Source of the DNA: CAZOSF01 sp964582415
GTDB lineage: Bacteria > Bacteroidota > Bacteroidia > Flavobacteriales > Flavobacteriaceae
Direction of reading: 5' to 3'
Assembly: GCA_964582415.1 (NCBI GenBank)
Contig: CAZOSF010000021.1
Span: 1 to 32,448, forward strand
Length of the DNA: 32,448 nucleotides
Part shown: in pieces, positions 1 through 7,875 of the stretch
Layout of the letters: each line of letters starts with the position of its first letter
How positions within the stretch are numbered: the first letter of the stretch is position 1
The notes under the pieces: model-generated
What the model was told of the DNA's origin: nothing
Databases searched by the model: none
What the model saw: the letters and a program-made list of their open reading frames with translations, nothing else
Made by a program: the position numbers and the translations under genes

Positions 1-13
1 CTGGAACATGAAA

Positions 14-40
14 ACCCCGTAAAACAAGGGGTATTATTTT
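14..40. terminator. Weak hairpin, possible terminator of a gene left of the window
   Basis: ACCCC at 14-18 pairs with GGGGT at 28-32 around a 9-base loop, followed by a T-rich stretch (34-40) and preceded by AAA. The stem is only five pairs, so this is a weak candidate. It lies just upstream of the hydrolase gene at 55 and may close a gene outside the window. Confidence 0.35.
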
Positions 41-54
41 AATACATCGAGTTT

Positions 55-1215
55 ATGAAACGACTTTTTAATTTTCTAAAATGGTTTGCTGGTTTTCTAA
101 TTCTGCTAGTAGCCTTATTGTATATCACCGATACCGACTACCTGCTCACGGCCGTTCGTACAATTTATTTGAAAGGGCACACGACCGCCTATTTAAAGGA
201 TTATGAGGAATTCGATAATCGGGTGCTTATGGCAGGGGAACCGCAACCATGGCCCATTCATTCTGAATACAATTCGGTGACTGAAACTCCCGCGCTGATG
301 CAGGCCAATGAGGAGTTGGGATCGGTAGCCTTTCTTATTTTCAAAAACGACAGTATTTGGTTTGAAAACTATTATGATGGTTATGACAAAGACTCCAAAT
401 CGAATTCCTTCTCGATGGTAAAAAGCATGGTTTCTGCGATGCTAGGTAAAGCCATTATGGAAGGTCATATCAAAAGTTTGGATCAACCTGTTGGCGATTT
501 CTTTCCAGAATTCAGTGAGGGGTTAGCAGCACAAACCACGGTGGGCGATTTATCTTCCATGGCTTCTGGAACCAATTGGGATGAGGCCTATTACTCTCCC
601 TTTTCCATTACCACCCGTGCCTATTTTGATGAGGATTTACGGGATGTAATCTTAGGATTGAAAGTCGTCGATACCCCTGGTCGAAGATTTAAATACGCCA
701 GTGGAGACACAGAACTTTTAGGGATGGTAATTGAGAAAGCAACAGGAAGAACCTTGACCGATTACCTGAGTGAAAGCTTTTGGAAACCGATGGGAGCAGA
801 AAATGATGCTCTATGGCAGGTAGATTCTGATGAATACGGCATGGAGAAAGCCTTTTGTTGTCTAGCGAGCAATGCCCGTGATTTTGCTCGTTTTGGAAAA
901 CTATATAAAGACCATGGCAAATGGAGAGGCCAACAACTTTTGGACTCCGCTTTTATTGCCAAATCTGTTCACCCTCGCTTTGAAGCAAGTCCGCAATACG
1001 GATATGGTTGGTGGTTGTATCGGGACAAAGGGAAGTCCTTTTTTATGATGCGTGGTCATTTGGGACAGTACGTGATCGTAGAACCGGAGGACAACATCAT
1101 CATCGTAAGACTTGGTCATCAAAAAACCAAGGATGCTGGTGTTGGTAAATTCAGTTCAGACATTCAGATTTACATAGACGAAGCTTATAAAATGTTAGCT
1201 GCTGGAAATTCCTAA
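55..1215 (+). CDS. Membrane-anchored serine hydrolase, class C beta-lactamase fold
   Basis: This 386-residue protein has the three motifs of the beta-lactamase / penicillin-binding superfamily: Ser-Met-Val-Lys (nucleophile S120, K123), Tyr-Ala-Ser at 214-216 in the YxN position, and His-Leu-Gly at 335-337 in the place of KTG. This pattern fits the EstB/AmpC-like beta-lactamase-related family, which contains esterases, D-amino peptidases and PBP-like proteins rather than only antibiotic-degrading enzymes. Residues 7 to about 26 form one hydrophobic helix without a clear cleavage site, so the enzyme is probably anchored in the inner membrane with its catalytic domain in the periplasm. The substrate cannot be read from the sequence. 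It stands alone, 51 bases before an exonuclease gene on the same strand. The start is the first ATG, just before the hydrophobic segment. Confidence 0.85.
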   Translation: MKRLFNFLKWFAGFLILLVALLYITDTDYLLTAVRTIYLKGHTTAYLKDYEEFDNRVLMAGEPQPWPIHSEYNSVTETPALMQANEELGSVAFLIFKNDSIWFENYYDGYDKDSKSNSFSMVKSMVSAMLGKAIMEGHIKSLDQPVGDFFPEFSEGLAAQTTVGDLSSMASGTNWDEAYYSPFSITTRAYFDEDLRDVILGLKVVDTPGRRFKYASGDTELLGMVIEKATGRTLTDYLSESFWKPMGAENDALWQVDSDEYGMEKAFCCLASNARDFARFGKLYKDHGKWRGQQLLDSAFIAKSVHPRFEASPQYGYGWWLYRDKGKSFFMMRGHLGQYVIVEPEDNIIIVRLGHQKTKDAGVGKFSSDIQIYIDEAYKMLAAGNS

Positions 1216-1222
1216 AATTTGA

Positions 1223-1230
1223 TATCTTTA
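1223..1230 (+). promoter_or_regulatory. Candidate -7 promoter box for the exonuclease gene
   Basis: TATCTTTA matches the Bacteroidota -7 consensus TAnnTTTG at seven of eight positions. It lies 36 bases before the ATG at 1267. I did not find a clear -33 TTG at the usual distance, so this is tentative. Confidence 0.35.
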
Positions 1231-1266
1231 AGGAAACAACTCCCCTTCACCTAACATATCAATACT

Positions 1267-1980
1267 ATGTTGGATAAAATCAACCTGGAGCATATTTTGT
1301 TCCTGGACATCGAGACCGTTCCACAATTTGAAAGCTACAAAGAGTTGGAACCCTTAACCCAAGAACTCTGGGAGTCGAAAACAAAATACCATCGAAAAGA
1401 GGAATTCACTCCTGAAGAATTCTACGAGCGCGCTGGGATTTGGGCAGAATTTGGAAAAATCATTTGTATTTCGGTGGGGTACTTTCATTCCAAAGGAGCA
1501 CAAAGAAAATTTCGGGTAACCAGTTTTTACGGAGATGAAAAACAAATTTTAATCGACTTCAAAAATTTGTTGGAAACCCACTTCAGCACCCGTAATCATT
1601 TGCTGTGTGCCCACAACGGTAAGGAATTTGATTTTCCCTATATCGCACGCCGAATGGTGATTCATGGCATCCGCTTACCATATATGCTCAATTTATTTGG
1701 GAAAAAACCATGGGAAGTTCCCCATTTGGACACAATGGATCTTTGGAAGTTTGGAGACTACAAACACTACACTTCTTTAAAATTGTTGGCACATATTATG
1801 GGAATTCCCTCTCCAAAGGAAGATATTGACGGCAGTCAGGTGCGGGACGTTTTTTATGAAGAAAAAGATATCGATCGCATAATCCAATACTGCGAGCGGG
1901 ATACAATAACGGTGGCGCAGGTTTTTCTAAGGCTGCGAAACGAAGAAATTCTCGATCAGAAGGCTATTTCCAAGGTATAA
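1267..1980 (+). CDS. DEDDy-type 3'-5' exonuclease (ribonuclease H-like fold)
   Basis: The 237-residue protein carries the three exonuclease motifs of the DnaQ-like DEDD superfamily: D14 and E16 in FLDIET (Exo I), D122 in the segment AHNGKEFDFP (Exo II), and Y208-xxx-D212 in YCERD (Exo III). The tyrosine in the last motif makes it the DEDDy type, as in the proofreading domains of family B polymerases. There is no polymerase or helicase domain, so it is a stand-alone nuclease, annotated in related genomes as a predicted PolB-like 3'-5' exonuclease. A role in DNA repair or RNA processing is an inference from the fold. It is followed at once by a strong terminator. Confidence 0.85.
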   Translation: MLDKINLEHILFLDIETVPQFESYKELEPLTQELWESKTKYHRKEEFTPEEFYERAGIWAEFGKIICISVGYFHSKGAQRKFRVTSFYGDEKQILIDFKNLLETHFSTRNHLLCAHNGKEFDFPYIARRMVIHGIRLPYMLNLFGKKPWEVPHLDTMDLWKFGDYKHYTSLKLLAHIMGIPSPKEDIDGSQVRDVFYEEKDIDRIIQYCERDTITVAQVFLRLRNEEILDQKAISKV

Positions 1981-2010
1981 AAAAACCCGCCTCACGGCGG
2001 GTTTTTGTTT
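1981..2010. terminator. Bidirectional rho-independent terminator
   Basis: Arms 1981-1991 and 1996-2006 (AAAAACCCGCC / GGCGGGTTTTT) pair perfectly around the loop TCAC. There is an A-run on the left and a T-run on the right, so it can stop both the exonuclease transcript (plus) and the convergent protease transcript (minus). Confidence 0.9.
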
Positions 2011-2020
2011 TTAAAAATGA

Positions 2021-5000
2021 TTATTCTTTGATAAATCGTTGTGAATTGATTTCTTCTCCGTCATTGATTTCAATAACATAAATTCCACTTTGTAATCCAT
2101 CAACTTGAATAGGTTCTTGAGAGAGAACCCCATGAGATACTTCTTGACCCAACAAATTCACTATTCTGTAGGTCGTATTCTCATTCATGTCCAGAATTCG
2201 TACGTTTAACACAGATGTAACTGGATTCGGGAATAATAGTATGTCATCTTCAATGTTGAAATCATCCGAATCACCTGAGCCAAATCCTGTGTTTCCACCC
2301 ACCACTGTTATGGAATTGCCCATCAATGGAGTTCCGGAATTACCTATTATCGTTACTTGGTCTATGTATACATAATCGGAATTTCCACTCGCATCACATC
2401 TAAATCTGAATTGCGCGTTCGTTGGGAAATTATAGGTATCACTTGAAATGTTTACTGTTGCAACATAAAAAGTATTATTTACAAAACTAGTTCCTTGCGC
2501 ATAAGCGGCTACGGTTTGCCAAGAGCTGCCATCGAAGAACTGTACCCAGAAATCTTCCCCCGTTTCCATACTGTAAGCAAAGAAATAAAATTCAATGTCA
2601 ATCGAATTATAGCTGGAAACATCGAAGGATCCCAATGTCATTGTGGAAGAACTTGTGTTGTCTCTTAATCTGATGGAATAATTTCCTTCATACGAACGGG
2701 TTCCGGCATATCGGTAGGCATCACTTCCCCCGTCTATCCATCCATCCCAGCCTGTCTCAAAGAATCCTTGATGCAAAACAGTAGAACCACCGCCACCGCC
2801 ACCGCCAGTAGTGGATGCATTTACCGTATTGCTTAATCCAGAATTATTCCCTGCAGCATCAAATGCCCTTACATTAAATGAATACGAAGTACCGGGGCTT
2901 AATCCGCTAACAGTGGCCGTAGTTCCGGCTACTGTACCTAGGCTTGTACCTCCTTCAAAAACTTCATATCCTGTTACCCCAACATTGTCTGTTGATGCAG
3001 TCCAAGATAAATCTATAGTTGTGTCGGTTATATTTGATGCGGACAAGTTGGTGGGTGCGCTTGGTGCCTGAGTATCGGCTCCGCCTCCCGTGCCAAGATT
3101 GATTGTATAATCTTCCACTTCCCCGTAGGTAAATGTTTCACAAGGAGAAGGGATTCCGTTGTATTTCATAGAAACCCTCATCCTTACAGATGTTCCTGAA
3201 GTTCCACTTGGAACGGTAAACGAGCCACTATTCGGTGTGTTCGTTGAAGCTGCTTTGGACCATACCAATTCACCCGCATCATCAAAATCCTTATCGTCAT
3301 TGTAATCAATCCAAACAGCATACCCCTCGGCATATACAGTTCCTGTCCAAGTCGGGGTTACTGTAATTGTATAGGTTTGTCCTTCTGTCAAATCGGTAGA
3401 GACTGAGGTAAAATCTGAATAGAACTGTGCTCCGGAGCTGTTATCAATGGTATTCAATTGAACCCTACTAATATATTCGTCATTTACATTCGTACTACTG
3501 GAGGCACAATAAGAACTTCCTCCACCGCCTCCTCCGTAAGCGGATCCGACACCCACGGCATACCAAGCATTGGTAGTAGCGATTTCTTCAGGACTCCCAG
3601 CACCGTATAGGTCGATTGCGGCTTGGATAGCACCCGTACGAGCATCACTGTACTGTGAATTTGTACTTAAGTATACCGTTAAATTTCTGTAAGCAATGGC
3701 TGCAGCCTTATCCATACCGATTCCTGTAACGGTGTAACTGTCTCCGTTGTCATTAACTCCGTTTCCTCCTACAGTCAATAAATAGAACCAGAAGTTCTGA
3801 ACCCCCGAATTATAATGTACTCCTCCATTATCGCCGGAACCGGAGTACCAATTTGTTCCGAGGTAAGTATCTGGATCACCAAAGGCATTAGGGTTGCTCA
3901 TAGAACGAAGGGCACCGCCACTTCCTCCAGCACCGATCTGGTCACCCATCAACCAGTCATTGCTGCCAGATGCGAAGTTTTCAATAGATTCACCGAATAT
4001 ATCTGAAAAGGACTCATTAAGTGCCCCAGATTGATAACTATACACAAGATTGGCAGAATATTCGGTAACCCCATGCGTAATCTCATGGCCTACAATATCA
4101 AGAGACACTAATGGGCCATAAGTAGTTCCATTTCCATCACCATAGGTCATTCTAGACCCATCCCAAAAAGCATTTACATAATTGGTTGAATAGCTTACAT
4201 AAGAGCGAATTATTGCCCCAGCGTTGTTGTAAGAGTTTCGCCCATGGTTGTTGAAAAAGTATTGATGCGTTTTCTCGGCTCCAAAATGGGCCTGGACACC
4301 GGTTGGGTGATTAAAAGTGGTAGAAGAACTGGTAATATCCGTTGCATTATTATAATTGGTACCGTTATTCATGTCATAGGTTTGAATGCCATTTCCGTCG
4401 GCGGTCTGACGCAATCGGTAAGGTCCCGCAGCATTGTCGGCCGTAAAAGAAACCACTCCATTGTACAAACTATTCCCCGAGGCCGGAACATTTGCATGAT
4501 GTATTTTGTTGTTTTCAAACAAAATCTCACCAGTTAAGGCATCCACATATATGTCGGCTCTGTAAAGAGGCTCAACAGCATAAATATCAAACTTAAAGGC
4601 AAGTCTGTTTTCTTTGGTAACATTCTCCAATGCTGGGAAAATAACTAATTCACCTGTTGGCATTTCATAATTGGCCATCTGACTCTCTGTTGGATTTTCC
4701 CACATATATTTCGCGGCGCCAACCTTTGCAAGGGCTCTATTAAATGCCTGACTTGGGCTTAAAGTAGGAGTTGTTCCCAAATCTTTAATAGTAGCCAAGC
4801 TATTGGTCATGGACGAGATAATTCCTGCTTTTGAATGAAGGACAAAGGTGGAGAACTCAACTTTGATTCCGTTATAAAACTGTTGGTACCTGTCGTGATC
4901 AATTCCCAGTTGATCCCGGGTGTTGTTTACAAATTGAAATGAAGTCTGTGGAGAGAATTTGAATTCTTGATCCAATAATTGTGACAGGTTTTGTTTTGAA

Positions 5001-5155
5001 TAATTTTTTGAACCGTCGAACACGATCAGGCTTGGTGGTCGTTTCACATTTCTTTCACTGTCAGTCTTATCTTGGGAATACAAACTTGATGTACCCAAAG
5101 AAAAAGCAAAGATTAAAAAAGATACTTTAATTACATTTTTAATAAATTTTTTCAT
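2021..5155 (-). CDS. Secreted thermolysin-like M4 metalloprotease with GEVED, FN3 and T9SS sorting domains
   Basis: This 1044-residue protein begins with a signal peptide (about 1-28), followed by an FTP/PepSY-type propeptide (to about 215). The M4 catalytic domain has the zinc motif HEITH (H357, E358, H361), the third ligand E381 in the NESFSD segment exactly 24 residues after the first His as in thermolysin, and a GGVHYNSG segment matching the catalytic-His region. After the protease come a GEVED domain (about 548-690, with the literal GEVEDY motif), a fibronectin type III domain (about 695-780), a poly-glycine linker, a MAM-like or jelly-roll adhesive domain (about 790-935), and a type A T9SS sorting domain (about 970-1044, LFPNP start and FIKE end). 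It is predicted to cross the outer membrane through the T9SS and be released or attached at the surface, probably to digest external protein. Confidence 0.95.
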   Translation of the reverse strand: MKKFIKNVIKVSFLIFAFSLGTSSLYSQDKTDSERNVKRPPSLIVFDGSKNYSKQNLSQLLDQEFKFSPQTSFQFVNNTRDQLGIDHDRYQQFYNGIKVEFSTFVLHSKAGIISSMTNSLATIKDLGTTPTLSPSQAFNRALAKVGAAKYMWENPTESQMANYEMPTGELVIFPALENVTKENRLAFKFDIYAVEPLYRADIYVDALTGEILFENNKIHHANVPASGNSLYNGVVSFTADNAAGPYRLRQTADGNGIQTYDMNNGTNYNNATDITSSSTTFNHPTGVQAHFGAEKTHQYFFNNHGRNSYNNAGAIIRSYVSYSTNYVNAFWDGSRMTYGDGNGTTYGPLVSLDIVGHEITHGVTEYSANLVYSYQSGALNESFSDIFGESIENFASGSNDWLMGDQIGAGGSGGALRSMSNPNAFGDPDTYLGTNWYSGSGDNGGVHYNSGVQNFWFYLLTVGGNGVNDNGDSYTVTGIGMDKAAAIAYRNLTVYLSTNSQYSDARTGAIQAAIDLYGAGSPEEIATTNAWYAVGVGSAYGGGGGGSSYCASSSTNVNDEYISRVQLNTIDNSSGAQFYSDFTSVSTDLTEGQTYTITVTPTWTGTVYAEGYAVWIDYNDDKDFDDAGELVWSKAASTNTPNSGSFTVPSGTSGTSVRMRVSMKYNGIPSPCETFTYGEVEDYTINLGTGGGADTQAPSAPTNLSASNITDTTIDLSWTASTDNVGVTGYEVFEGGTSLGTVAGTTATVSGLSPGTSYSFNVRAFDAAGNNSGLSNTVNASTTGGGGGGGSTVLHQGFFETGWDGWIDGGSDAYRYAGTRSYEGNYSIRLRDNTSSSTMTLGSFDVSSYNSIDIEFYFFAYSMETGEDFWVQFFDGSSWQTVAAYAQGTSFVNNTFYVATVNISSDTYNFPTNAQFRFRCDASGNSDYVYIDQVTIIGNSGTPLMGNSITVVGGNTGFGSGDSDDFNIEDDILLFPNPVTSVLNVRILDMNENTTYRIVNLLGQEVSHGVLSQEPIQVDGLQSGIYVIEINDGEEINSQRFIKE

Positions 5156-5344
5156 AATGTTTCTGCTTTTTGTTAATGATTAGTGTGATAGTTAATAATA
5201 CTTTTAAAGCAAAACATTTTTCTTTTAAATAAAAATTCTTTTCGACGAAAAGCGTTAAGTTTTTATTAACAATCATTTTCCTACGCATTGAAAAAGTTTG
5301 ATTTGTCCCTCTTCGATGGGCGATATCATTCAGCACAAATAAGG

Positions 5345-5352
5345 TATATTTG
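5345..5352 (+). promoter_or_regulatory. -7 promoter box TATATTTG close to the ABC ATPase start
   Basis: TATATTTG is a perfect match to the Bacteroidota consensus TAnnTTTG. It ends five bases before the ATG at 5358, so transcription would begin at or next to the start codon and the mRNA would be leaderless or nearly so. A -33 TTG at standard spacing is not evident. The 5156-5357 interval between the divergent protease and ABC genes is AT-rich and holds no convincing gene. Confidence 0.5.
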
Positions 5353-5357
5353 ATACA

Positions 5358-6889
5358 ATGGAAGCAAGCCCTCTCTTATCAATAAATAATCTCACCATTT
5401 CCTTTGGAAAGAGCTCCATTAAAAGGAATGTTGTTAGCGATATTTCTTTTTCTATAATGCGCAATGAAATAGTCGGGATTGTGGGAGAGTCCGGATCTGG
5501 GAAATCAGTTACGTCTATGGCCATCATGGGATTGCTCCCAAAATCTACCACCAAGATTTCTGGCGAGATTCAATTTGAAAGCCGTTCCCTTATTGGCCTA
5601 TCCAATAAAGAATGGCAAAAACTGCGCGGTGACGAAATCGCCATGATTTTTCAAGAACCCATGAGTGCTTTGAATCCTTCCATTCGTTGTGGGGAACAAG
5701 TTTCGGAAATGATTCGATTGCATCAAAAATGTTCCCGAGCGGAGGCCAAGAAGGAAGCTTTGTCCCTTTTCGAAAAGGTGAAACTTCCCAATCCCAAAGA
5801 GTTATATACTCGTTATCCGCATCAAATAAGCGGAGGTCAGATGCAAAGGGTAATGATTGCTATGGCCATCTCCTGTAAACCCAAACTTCTTATTGCCGAT
5901 GAGCCTACTACGGCACTGGATGTAACGGTTCAAAAGGAAATCCTGGAATTATTGAAAAGTCTTCAGAAAGAAACTGGCATGAGTCTATTATTCATTTCCC
6001 ATGACTTGGCTTTGGTTTCTGAACTTGCTGAAAAAGTAATCGTTATGTACCAAGGGAAGTTAGAAGAATCTGGAAGTGTCTATCAAATTTTTAAACTGCC
6101 GAAGTCGAATTATACCAAGGCTTTGTTGGCATCACGACCTACCATGGACAAACGTTTGGAAAAATTACCTACTATTCAATCCATTGTCAACAACGACTTC
6201 CAATCCCACGAAATAAGTCCGCAGGAAAGAGCCCTACGCCATAAGCGATTGTATATGAAGGCNNNNNNNNNNNNNNNNNNNNNNNNNNNNNNNNNNNNNN
6301 NNNNNNNNNNNNNNNNNNNNNNNNNNNNNNNNNNNNNNNNNNNNNNNNNNNNNNNNNNNNNNAACTTCGAAAGGAAATACAAATCATATTTCAAGACCCC
6401 TACTCATCCCTCAATCCACGTCTTCCTATTGGTGAGGCAATTATGGAGCCCATGAAAGTTCACAACATTGGCTCCTCCGATAGCGCTCGTAAAAGCAAAG
6501 CCAAGGAACTTTTGGTAAAGGTTGGATTGGATGAGACCTTTTTTACCAGATATCCACACGAATTATCTGGGGGACAAAGACAACGGGTAGGGATTGCACG
6601 GACCATTGCTTTGGAACCTCGACTGGTGATTTGTGATGAATCGGTAAGTGCTCTGGATATTTCGGTCCAGGCCCAGGTGTTGAACCTTTTGAATTCCTTA
6701 AAGGAAGATTATGGGTTCACCTATATTTTCATATCTCACGACCTTGCCGTGGTAAAATTTATGGCCGATCAACTTTTGGTAATGAACAAAGGGAAAATAG
6801 AAGAGATTGGAGATGCCGACGAAATCTATGCCCATCCTTCAAAAGAATATACGAAACGTCTTATCGATGCTATTCCAAAAGGGATATAA
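5358..6889 (+). CDS. Two-domain ABC transporter ATPase, peptide/nickel (Dpp/Opp/YejF) type, interrupted by assembly gap
   Basis: Two ABC ATPase halves lie in one gene, as in YejF-type fused DppD-DppF proteins. The first half has Walker A (G43-S50, GESGSGKS), Q-loop MIFQEPMSALNPS, signature SGGQMQRV, Walker B LLIADEPTTALD and switch His in FISHD. After the gap, reading from 6365, the second half shows Q-loop IIFQDPYSSLNPR, signature LSGGQRQRV, Walker B LVICDESVSALD and FISHD. The second Walker A is missing because it falls in the N-run. The frames on the two sides do not match across 100 Ns, so the N count is a placeholder. The visible parts give about 302 plus 174 residues; fused relatives are longer, so roughly 80-90 residues are probably missing. 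It would power uptake or export of oligopeptides; no permease or binding protein gene is next to it. Confidence 0.88.
6263..6362. other. Assembly gap of 100 Ns
   Basis: Exactly 100 unknown bases, the usual placeholder for a gap of unknown size. It removes the linker and second Walker A of the ABC ATPase. The frame changes across it (5358 frame before, 6365 frame after), so the true length is not 100 if the gene is intact. Confidence 0.98.
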
Positions 6890-6923
6890 AAAAAAGCCCG
6901 GTCTAACCTCACAAAGACCGGGC
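6888..6923 (-). terminator. Strong hairpin with U-tract on the minus strand
   Basis: GCCCGGTCT at 6896-6904 pairs perfectly with AGACCGGGC at 6915-6923 around a 10-base loop. Eight As (6888-6895) on the left give a run of eight Us only for a minus-strand transcript. On the plus strand the hairpin is followed by CTCACC and lacks a T-run. It therefore best fits the end of a minus-strand RNA coming from the CoA-transferase operon or from a small transcript starting in 6924-7218. It could also protect the 3' end of the ABC ATPase mRNA. Confidence 0.7.
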
Positions 6924-6947
6924 CTCACCTTTATCTGAATCGTTGCA

Positions 6948-6970
6948 GATTTGGGGAAAAAGGATTTTTC
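6948..6970 (+). other. GATTTGGGG motif with A/T hairpin, shared with the repeats at the right end
   Basis: GATTTGGGG (6948-6956) is followed by GAAAAA-gga-TTTTTC (6956-6970), a short hairpin ending in Ts. The same order, GATTTGGGG(C), A-run, hairpin, T-run, ends both units of the tandem repeat at 32122-32195 and 32371-32445. Here it lies 24 bases after the strong hairpin at 6896-6923, so the overall order (5' hairpin, spacer, GATTTGGGG, A/T hairpin) matches too. Function is unknown; a small RNA on the plus strand is one reading. Confidence 0.4.
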
Positions 6971-6975
6971 TTAAG

Positions 6976-7065
6976 TTACATCAACAGGAACACTTTTTTT
7001 GCAACATAGGTAACGCTCCGTATTAACTGCATTGTGCTTTTAAATTTGTTGATTACACTTTCCAT
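6976..7065 (-). CDS. Possible 29-residue small ORF
   Basis: An ATG at 7065 opens a 29-codon frame ending in TAA at 6976. The peptide would be basic and amphipathic, beginning MESVINKFKST and ending KKVFLLM. The hairpin at 6888-6923 with a minus-strand U-tract lies about 50 bases after the stop, so ORF and terminator could form one short transcript. Nothing in the sequence alone proves translation, and I do not recognise the peptide. A 3' UTR of the CoA-transferase operon is the simpler alternative. Confidence 0.25.
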   Translation of the reverse strand: MESVINKFKSTMQLIRSVTYVAKKVFLLM

Positions 7066-7218
7066 TTTGTAAATAGGTTAAGAACTGTTAATCAAATTTG
7101 GGACAGCTAAAATGGGAAATAATTAAGATATTGACGATGAAAAACATATAAATTCGATGAAATGCATTTTTTTTTAACATTTCACCGAATTTTGGAAGTT
7201 AAAGAATAGGGAAATTAT

Positions 7219-7875
7219 TTAAAAGGTCATCTCGGGAATATCTCCCTCAATCACCAAATCACCCTCTGTTGCTTTTTGAATATCCGCTACACTCACGCCA
7301 GGAGCACGCTCCAATAAATGAAATTTTTCATCTTTGATTTCAAGTACGGCTAGATTGGTGACTATCTTTTTTACACATCGAACACCCGTCAGGGGGAGTT
7401 CGCACTTCTTCAAAAGTTTCGATTCACCTGCCTTATTGGTGTGCATCATGGCTACAATAATATTGTCGGCAGATGCCACTAAGTCCATGGCACCACCCAT
7501 TCCCTTTACCATTTTACCAGGAATTTTCCAGTTAGCAATGTCACCATTCTGGGATACTTCCATGGCTCCAAGAATAGTAAGGTCCACATGCTGCCCACGA
7601 ATCATGGAGAAGCTCATGGCCGAGTCGAAAAACGAGGCCCCAGGCAAGGTGGTAATGGTTTGTTTTCCAGCATTGATCAGATCGGGATCCTCTTCCCCTT
7701 CATAAGGAAATGGCCCCATTCCCAAAACACCATTTTCACTTTGGAATTCCACTTCAATGTCATCGCGCACAAAATTGGCTACCAAGGTTGGAATCCCTAT
7801 TCCAAGGTTAACGTAATAGCCATTCTTTACTTCTTGTGCGATTCGTTGTGCTATTTGATTTTTATCTAAGGCCAT
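7219..7875 (-). CDS. scoB: 3-oxoacid CoA-transferase, subunit B
   Basis: This 218-residue protein is the beta subunit of succinyl-CoA:3-ketoacid CoA-transferase (SCOT type). It has the active-site segment SENGVLGMGP with E47, the glutamate that forms the covalent CoA thioester in this family, and the glycine-rich GIGIPT segment near residue 25. With subunit A it moves CoA from succinyl-CoA to acetoacetate or a related 3-oxoacid, feeding ketone-body or short-chain acid use into central metabolism. Its ATG overlaps the TGA of the A subunit by one base (TGATG), which indicates translational coupling and equal amounts of the two chains. Length is normal for a separate subunit. Confidence 0.93.
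   Translation of the reverse strand: MALDKNQIAQRIAQEVKNGYYVNLGIGIPTLVANFVRDDIEVEFQSENGVLGMGPFPYEGEEDPDLINAGKQTITTLPGASFFDSAMSFSMIRGQHVDLTILGAMEVSQNGDIANWKIPGKMVKGMGGAMDLVASADNIIVAMMHTNKAGESKLLKKCELPLTGVRCVKKIVTNLAVLEIKDEKFHLLERAPGVSVADIQKATEGDLVIEGDIPEMTF

Larger units (their letters stand above)
6924..7218. other. Intergenic stretch with small-RNA-like features
   Basis: No large gene is present between the ABC ATPase and scoB. The stretch holds the GATTTGGGG-plus-hairpin motif at 6948-6970 and a possible 29-codon ORF on the minus strand at 6976-7065, and otherwise AT-rich sequence. I saw no tRNA and no recognised riboswitch. Confidence 0.6.

Noticed and set aside
5139..5336. 65-codon frame upstream of the M4 protease on the minus strand
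   Set aside because: It overlaps the protease start, is rich in Lys/Asn/Ile as expected of AT-rich intergenic DNA, and covers the likely promoter region.
5358..6455. ABC ATPase seen as truncated, with a second separate gene at 6443-6889
   Set aside because: The second frame continues upstream to 6365 with a clear ABC Q-loop, so the break is the assembly gap and not a real gene end.
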